A stretch of 64,000 bases of DNA from Flavobacteriales bacterium BRH_c54 (GTDB lineage: Bacteria; Bacteroidota; Bacteroidia; Flavobacteriales_E; Vicingaceae), in assembly GCA_000961845.1 (NCBI GenBank), contig LADZ01000006.1:1-64000 (forward strand), written 5' to 3'. Numbering within the stretch: the first letter of the stretch is position 1; every line of letters starts with the position of its first letter. The notes under the pieces were generated by a model. That model did not search any database, was not told the origin of the DNA, and saw only the letters and a list, made by a program, of their open reading frames with translations. Both the position numbers and the translations under genes were made by a program. Below, one piece after another: positions 60,068-64,000 of this stretch.

Positions 60068-61813
60068 TTAATTTATTGCTACTGTTGATCCTTTTATTGC
60101 AGTAGATCCATCAGCACTTACTGAAATGGAAGCTCCCTGAACATCTACTTCTTGGGCTGCTTTTAATGTAAGTTTAGATTTACTGTTGATTGTTATTCCG
60201 CTGCTGGTCATCTCTATTGTATTGTTGCTTTTATCTGTTAGCGTAATTCCAGCATCTTTCATTTCTATTTTATTCTTATTCTGGTCGGTTACTGTAATTC
60301 CTTTATCCTTATCGCTAAATACCATGGTATTTCCTCCGGGAGTAAGAATTGTAAACACTTTGTTTTCATCGTCAAATTTTAATTGGAGTTTGCTCGATGT
60401 TATCAATGTTTTAATGGTGTTCTTCTCATCAGGTGTTTCCGGGGCCGGAATTTTACTACTAAAAACACTTCCTAAAATAATGGGATAGGATGGATTATCA
60501 TCCATAAAACCTAAGATGACTTCATCATCTACCTCCGGCATAAAATAAGCTCCAAAAGTATTGCCCGCATAAAAGGTTGACAATCTTGCCCAGATAGGGT
60601 CACTATCATCTCCTAAAATTGGCAGTTGCACCTGAACTCTAAACTCATTGTTTGGATCGGCATTTATTTTTTTTACAATTCCGGTTTGTAAGCCATGCAC
60701 CGGTGGACTCACTCCTTCTGATCCGGGATTTAATAATTCGTTCTTTTCTGCAAATGATTCGGAAGACATTCCTATTTCTGCGGTAGTTGTCCATCCACCA
60801 CCACTAATGCTATGGGTAATTCCTGAAATATAGGAATCGCCATTAAATCGATCACTTAATCCCAACAGTTTAATCAATGAATTAACTTTTGCTTTGGGTG
60901 AACCATGAAAGGTAACAGTTCCTGTAAATTGAGATAGACGTAATCGTTGTAATGTAGCATCTGCCCAGGCTTGTAATTCATCCTGAGGTAAGGGTGCTGA
61001 TTTAGTGAGTTTTAAAGGGTTTGCCGATAATACGGAAGATAAGGTAGATCCTGTAAGGTCACCTTCTTTATTTACTGTTGGATCTTTAGCTGTTGCCGTT
61101 ATCATTTTTTGAGTTGCCGGGTCAAATGCACTGCATTCTACGCCTGAATATTGTTCTGTTGCATTTATTTCAGAATCAAACTCAATCATATCATATCCAA
61201 ACTGAATCTGTAGTTCGGGGGTAGCTGAAACATCAGGAACAGCCACTGTTACTTTACCGGCATCGGTTGTCACTATCATTCCGTTTTTTTCTGCCAGCAT
61301 ATTAATAAAATCCCAATCTGATATTTTAGGTTTAACTATTTCTTCGTTCACCAAAGTGGTAGCTGTAACATCAGCTGTTAAACCAGAAACATTTCCAATA
61401 ATTTCTTGAATAATTTCACTGTCTTTTTTCTTTAAATAAGTTGCTTTTTCTTTGTTCATTGTTAGCACTTCTGCCTTGTCTTTACAACTAATTTTCAAGC
61501 TAGAGACACTTCCTTCACTTACCGTAATACTTTCTTTGGTCACTACTCCTTTAAAAATGCTATCATTTTTAGATTGATAGCCTAATTTAATTTCTATTTC
61601 GGTACCCGGCTTAAAGGTGTCTGAGTCTGTTACCTCAAATGTTTGGCTGGCACTGCTTCCGTCTCTTACTGTAATTTCTGCACTGGATAATTTACTAATC
61701 CCCATCGTTATATTCATTGACATTATCTCATAGGTAGAAGGTATTTCACTTCCAGCAGAAAGAATACTGAAAGAGAAAACATTGGTTTCTTCTATTAACG
61801 GGGAGATTGGCAT
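60068..61813 (-). CDS. eCIS spike protein, VgrG-like (Afp8-like)
   Basis: 581 residues. N-terminal gp27-like hub domain (ISKLSSAEITVRDGSSASQT, FEVTDSDTFKPGTEIEIKLG, IVTTDAGKVTV), then an OB-fold gp5-like domain (TGIVKKINADPNNEFRVQVQ, GAYFMPEVDDEVILGFMDDN). The last ~110 residues are a beta-helix needle (KDKGITVTDQNKNKIEMKDA and similar repeats, ending SADGSTAIKGSTVAIN). It forms the trimeric spike, to which the PAAR-like tip binds. It begins 5 bases after the LysM gene stop. The short needle has no attached effector. Confidence 0.93.
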   Translation of the reverse strand: MPISPLIEETNVFSFSILSAGSEIPSTYEIMSMNITMGISKLSSAEITVRDGSSASQTFEVTDSDTFKPGTEIEIKLGYQSKNDSIFKGVVTKESITVSEGSVSSLKISCKDKAEVLTMNKEKATYLKKKDSEIIQEIIGNVSGLTADVTATTLVNEEIVKPKISDWDFINMLAEKNGMIVTTDAGKVTVAVPDVSATPELQIQFGYDMIEFDSEINATEQYSGVECSAFDPATQKMITATAKDPTVNKEGDLTGSTLSSVLSANPLKLTKSAPLPQDELQAWADATLQRLRLSQFTGTVTFHGSPKAKVNSLIKLLGLSDRFNGDSYISGITHSISGGGWTTTAEIGMSSESFAEKNELLNPGSEGVSPPVHGLQTGIVKKINADPNNEFRVQVQLPILGDDSDPIWARLSTFYAGNTFGAYFMPEVDDEVILGFMDDNPSYPIILGSVFSSKIPAPETPDEKNTIKTLITSSKLQLKFDDENKVFTILTPGGNTMVFSDKDKGITVTDQNKNKIEMKDAGITLTDKSNNTIEMTSSGITINSKSKLTLKAAQEVDVQGASISVSADGSTAIKGSTVAIN

Positions 61814-61817
61814 ATTT

Positions 61818-62489
61818 TTATTTTATGGGTGGTAAATACAATTTTGTACCCGGTACTAATTTTCTAAAATTGACCAGGTTATTATATCGGGCTACTTCCA
61901 TATAATAACTGGGATCGCCATATACTCTGTTACAAATTAAAGGCAAGGTGTCTCCTTGTTTTATTTCTATTAAATGGGTTAAATCCGGAGATTTATTATT
62001 GGCTTCTTTTGCGATTGTTGCTGCATCTATTGCTTTTATAAAAGAGCAGGAAGCTTTTGCTCTTAATGGGATTCCATTTTTTTGAAATAAAGTGTATTCC
62101 ACTTTTAAGGAGGATAATTTGCATTTAAAAACCAACGAACCCCAGTTGATAATCAAATAATTAGGTTCGTGAATGTCTCCATTATATTCAAAACATACTT
62201 TTTTGAAAAGGGTTATTTGTATGCCTATGGGTATTTTGTTTACCGGCATTAAGGTAGGTGCTTCTATTGCTCCTGTGGCATCGAAATAAATATCAAAAGA
62301 AATGGTTTCCGGAGGCATTCCTTTAAACATTAAAGGGGTTCCGGGTGCTCCAATGGGCACATCTTCGTTATAATTAACTTTGTGTTCATGGGTATAAGAT
62401 GCCGGATTAATGACTACTACAGTCGCTAATTTAGGAGGCAAAGAATATTTGTTATCCTTAAACGCAGCTATTTTTAATCTGTCATGCAT
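61818..62489 (-). CDS. eCIS baseplate hub protein with LysM domain (Afp7-like)
   Basis: 223 residues. The first part is the gp53-like domain (VINPASYTHEHKVNYNEDVP, MFKGMPPETISFDIYFDATG, LFKKVCFEYNGDIHEPNYLI). The C-terminus is a LysM: LIEIKQGDTLPLICNRVYGD, YYMEVARYNNLVNFRKL, PGTKLYLPP. LysM of this type binds other baseplate or tube parts rather than peptidoglycan. Gap to the DUF5908 gene is 3 bases. Confidence 0.9.
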   Translation of the reverse strand: MHDRLKIAAFKDNKYSLPPKLATVVVINPASYTHEHKVNYNEDVPIGAPGTPLMFKGMPPETISFDIYFDATGAIEAPTLMPVNKIPIGIQITLFKKVCFEYNGDIHEPNYLIINWGSLVFKCKLSSLKVEYTLFQKNGIPLRAKASCSFIKAIDAATIAKEANNKSPDLTHLIEIKQGDTLPLICNRVYGDPSYYMEVARYNNLVNFRKLVPGTKLYLPPIK

Positions 62490-62492
62490 CTA

Positions 62493-62651
62493 TTACCTTT
62501 CTTTTTTTCTGTTTAGTTCTCTCTTAATTTCTTTTTTACATTCTTTTAAAATCGATTGTTTTATTTTTTCTATGTCCAAGCGTTCATTGGTTCCTTGTAC
62601 TGATTCTTCAATTTTAACTTTAATCACTAATTCTCGAATTTCTATTGCCAT
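62493..62651 (-). CDS. Small DUF5908-like protein (Afp6 position)
   Basis: 52 residues from the ATG at 62651, giving MAIEIRELVIKVKIEESVQG, the DUF5908 signature start; a longer frame to 62699 overlaps the tube gene and lacks similarity. It is very basic and helical (KQSILKECKKEIKRELNRKK). Found at the Afp6 position in Bacteroidota eCIS clusters, between the second tube and LysM genes. Function unknown; it may staple tube and baseplate or act in assembly. Confidence 0.75.
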   Translation of the reverse strand: MAIEIRELVIKVKIEESVQGTNERLDIEKIKQSILKECKKEIKRELNRKKER

Positions 62652-62664
62652 ATCAGTTGGTGGA

Positions 62665-63129
62665 TTAAAGAATTTTAAAATAGCTATAGGCAAACTCAAG
62701 GGTTTCTATGGCTATTTCATTGTTCATTGAATTAAAATCGGAAATAGACCATTTTACAGGCCAGGCATTTACAAAACTCCATGATTTTAAAGGGGTTCCT
62801 TGCTCATTTAATAATTTAACCACAATGTTTTTTGTGGTAATGGTTTCTGTTAATGAAACAGGTCCTAATGAAATCCCTCCTATAGGGTCTAAACACCATT
62901 TAGCCACTGCAGAGTCTTTAGCTACCAACCCTCTTTTCAATACCAGGTTGGTGTATTTTACAGCAGTGGGAACCCGATGAATGTATGGATTCCCACCTTC
63001 TGTAATTTCTTCTATCCCTCTTTCCAATGATATTCCTGATACTTCTTTAAAAGAAGCATCTGCTTTTCCGGTAACACCGGAAAAAGACAACTGGAAATAA
63101 AATGCTACTGGTGGATATATTTCACTCAT
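62665..63129 (-). CDS. eCIS inner-tube/baseplate-tube protein (Afp5-like)
   Basis: 154 residues, phage tail tube (T4 gp19-like) fold. Landmarks: PPVAFYFQLSFSG, FKEVSGISLERGIEEITEGG, IHRVPTAVKYTNLVLKRGLV, WCLDPIGGI, KSWSFVNAWPVKWSISDFNS and ETLEFAYSYF. Related to the next gene but diverged; such second tube proteins join the main tube to the hub. Gap of 3 bases to the neighbour. Confidence 0.9.
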   Translation of the reverse strand: MSEIYPPVAFYFQLSFSGVTGKADASFKEVSGISLERGIEEITEGGNPYIHRVPTAVKYTNLVLKRGLVAKDSAVAKWCLDPIGGISLGPVSLTETITTKNIVVKLLNEQGTPLKSWSFVNAWPVKWSISDFNSMNNEIAIETLEFAYSYFKIL

Positions 63130-63132
63130 TTA

Positions 63133-63594
63133 TTAAGCATTTGCAATGGTTAATCCTTCATGAGCTAATTCTAATGTTTCCACTGCTACTTCATTCGCAT
63201 CTGATTTCATATCAGGGCTTGAAATTTTAGTAGGCCAGGCATTAGTTAAAGTCCAGGTCATCGTAGGACTTCCTTTCTCATCTAATAACTGAATAGTAAC
63301 TGTTTCCCTTTTAATGGTATTCATTTTAATGGCATCATACCATTTAAAGAAATTATTGTCTTTTACAAAAACGCCTTTTTTAAGGGTTACATTTCCTGTT
63401 TTAGCGATTCCGGGCATTTTAATAGTAGAAAATTGTTTACTATCTCCATGTCTGTATTCAATCGCTTGTGTTTCTGTTTCTAATCCGGAAATTTCCTGGA
63501 ATGAAACTGTGTTGTCTTGTGAGCCTAATTTTACGGTAAAGTAAAACTTTGGTAGTGGCCAATTACTACCTTGAGCTGATCCATCATCTGCCAT
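63133..63594 (-). CDS. eCIS inner-tube protein (Afp1-like)
   Basis: 153 residues. Hcp/gp19-like tube signature: PLPKFYFTVKLGSQDNTVSF, FQEISGLETETQAIEYRHGD, MPGIAKTGNVTLKKGVFVKD, FFKWYDAIKMN, LTNAWPTKISSPDMKSDANE and ETLELAHEGL. Stacked hexamers form the tube through which the payload travels. It lies 48 bases after the sheath stop, in a small A/T-rich gap. Confidence 0.93.
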   Translation of the reverse strand: MADDGSAQGSNWPLPKFYFTVKLGSQDNTVSFQEISGLETETQAIEYRHGDSKQFSTIKMPGIAKTGNVTLKKGVFVKDNNFFKWYDAIKMNTIKRETVTIQLLDEKGSPTMTWTLTNAWPTKISSPDMKSDANEVAVETLELAHEGLTIANA

Positions 63595-63642
63595 AATATT
63601 ATAGTTTTAAAATTTATAGTATTTAATTAATTATTAATTTGA

Positions 63643-64000
63643 TTATCCTTTTTGCATTTCTTGTTGGAATGTAATTTCAATGAATTCTGCAGGATGAGAA
63701 ACAGCTACTTTAACAGCTACTCTCATAATGCCCATAAGAATGTCTTCTCCGGTCATTGTACTTCCTAATCCTACGCTTACTGAAAATGCGTCAGCGGGCT
63801 TAGGTCCTACTAATCCACCTTGTTTCCAAAGTCCGGTTAAGAAACTATCAATCATGCTTTTTACATTTACCCATGTTCCTGCATCGTTAGGTGCAAATAC
63901 ATAAGCTTTTGCAGCATCTTGTACTGATTGTTCGATGTAAATTAATGTTCTTCTTACGTTTACATAACGCCAATCATTGGAGTTTCCATCTAATGTTCTG
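63643..64000 (-). CDS. eCIS contractile sheath protein, C-terminal part (5' end beyond the window)
   Basis: The open frame enters from the right edge and ends at 63643, giving 119 residues. The sequence RYVNVRRTLIYIEQSVQDA is the classic sheath C-terminal domain, followed by YVFAPNDAGTWVNVKSMIDS, GPKPADAFSVSVGLGSTMT, and VAVSHPAEFIEITFQQEMQ. These are the attachment handles of the sheath hexamers. The Met at 63855 is internal, not a start. Other sheath genes likely lie outside. Confidence 0.93.
   Translation of the reverse strand, partial: RTLDGNSNDWRYVNVRRTLIYIEQSVQDAAKAYVFAPNDAGTWVNVKSMIDSFLTGLWKQGGLVGPKPADAFSVSVGLGSTMTGEDILMGIMRVAVKVAVSHPAEFIEITFQQEMQKG

Noticed and set aside
46199..64000. 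Type VI secretion system
   Set aside because: There is no TssJ/L/M membrane complex or ClpV; Afp11, Afp12, Afp15 and DUF4157 payloads mark an eCIS.
1..64000. CRISPR array
   Set aside because: No series of regularly spaced direct repeats and no cas-like gene was seen.

Overview
The window is AT-rich and looks like a chromosome piece from a Bacteroidota bacterium, most likely a marine Flavobacteriales-type organism. Evidence: a type IX secretion (T9SS) C-terminal sorting domain, Bacteroidota-style -7 promoter boxes (TAnnTTTG), flavobacterial RHS proteins, a homogentisate-type tyrosine pathway, weak Shine-Dalgarno signals and many overlapping genes. The exact taxon cannot be fixed from this window.

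Layout. 1-4.8 kb: secreted proteins (an M43 metalloprotease cut by the window edge, an S74-chaperone fibre protein, a small T9SS cargo protein, a DUF4440 lipoprotein). 4.8-11 kb: histidine ammonia-lyase overlapping histidyl-tRNA synthetase, then the tyrosine catabolic pair hmgA and hpd with a four-helix-bundle (23S rRNA intervening-sequence type) gene between them. 11-17 kb: an ECF sigma/anti-sigma pair divergent from a DUF6249 membrane gene, with two matching ECF-type promoters between them; then QueD-like, MmcQ-like, MOSC, SDR and GNAT-like genes and a tRNA-Lys(UUU). 17-27.5 kb: an RHS locus: a secreted shell-like protein, a 1546-residue RHS protein ending in a Hint domain, a coupled small membrane protein, and a displaced orphan RHS tip with a MORN-repeat partner, bordered by copies of a roughly 80-bp repeat.

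27.8-39.3 kb: a compact type II secretion (T2SS)/type IV-pilus-like operon of 13 genes on the minus strand (GspG-like pseudopilin, prepilin peptidase, GspE, GspD, GspL/PilM-like, GspM/PilO-like, an Ig-like lipoprotein, GspC-like, a Lys-rich MORN protein, GspK/I/J-like pseudopilins, GspF). Nearly all genes overlap or abut. The major pseudopilin has Gln instead of Glu at +5.

39.6-64 kb: an extracellular contractile injection system (eCIS; Afp/PVC/MAC family). The structural operon reads leftward from the truncated sheath through two tube proteins, a DUF5908 protein, LysM hub, VgrG-like spike, gp25, baseplate J (Afp11), a small fibre-like protein, Afp12, the tape-measure/Afp14-type protein, the Afp15 AAA+ ATPase, a DUF4280 PAAR-like tip and two paralogous small membrane proteins. 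Facing it on the plus strand is a three-gene payload array. All three proteins start with the same FKDNRPE leader and eCIS-core (DUF4157) domain and then diverge: an ADP-ribosyltransferase, a His-Me finger nuclease and a zinc deaminase-like domain. This is a modular toxin rack next to its own delivery machine.

Two four-helix-bundle genes, one in the tyrosine operon and one in the eCIS operon, each sit inside inverted repeats in intergenic DNA. They look like small hairpin-bounded mobile elements.
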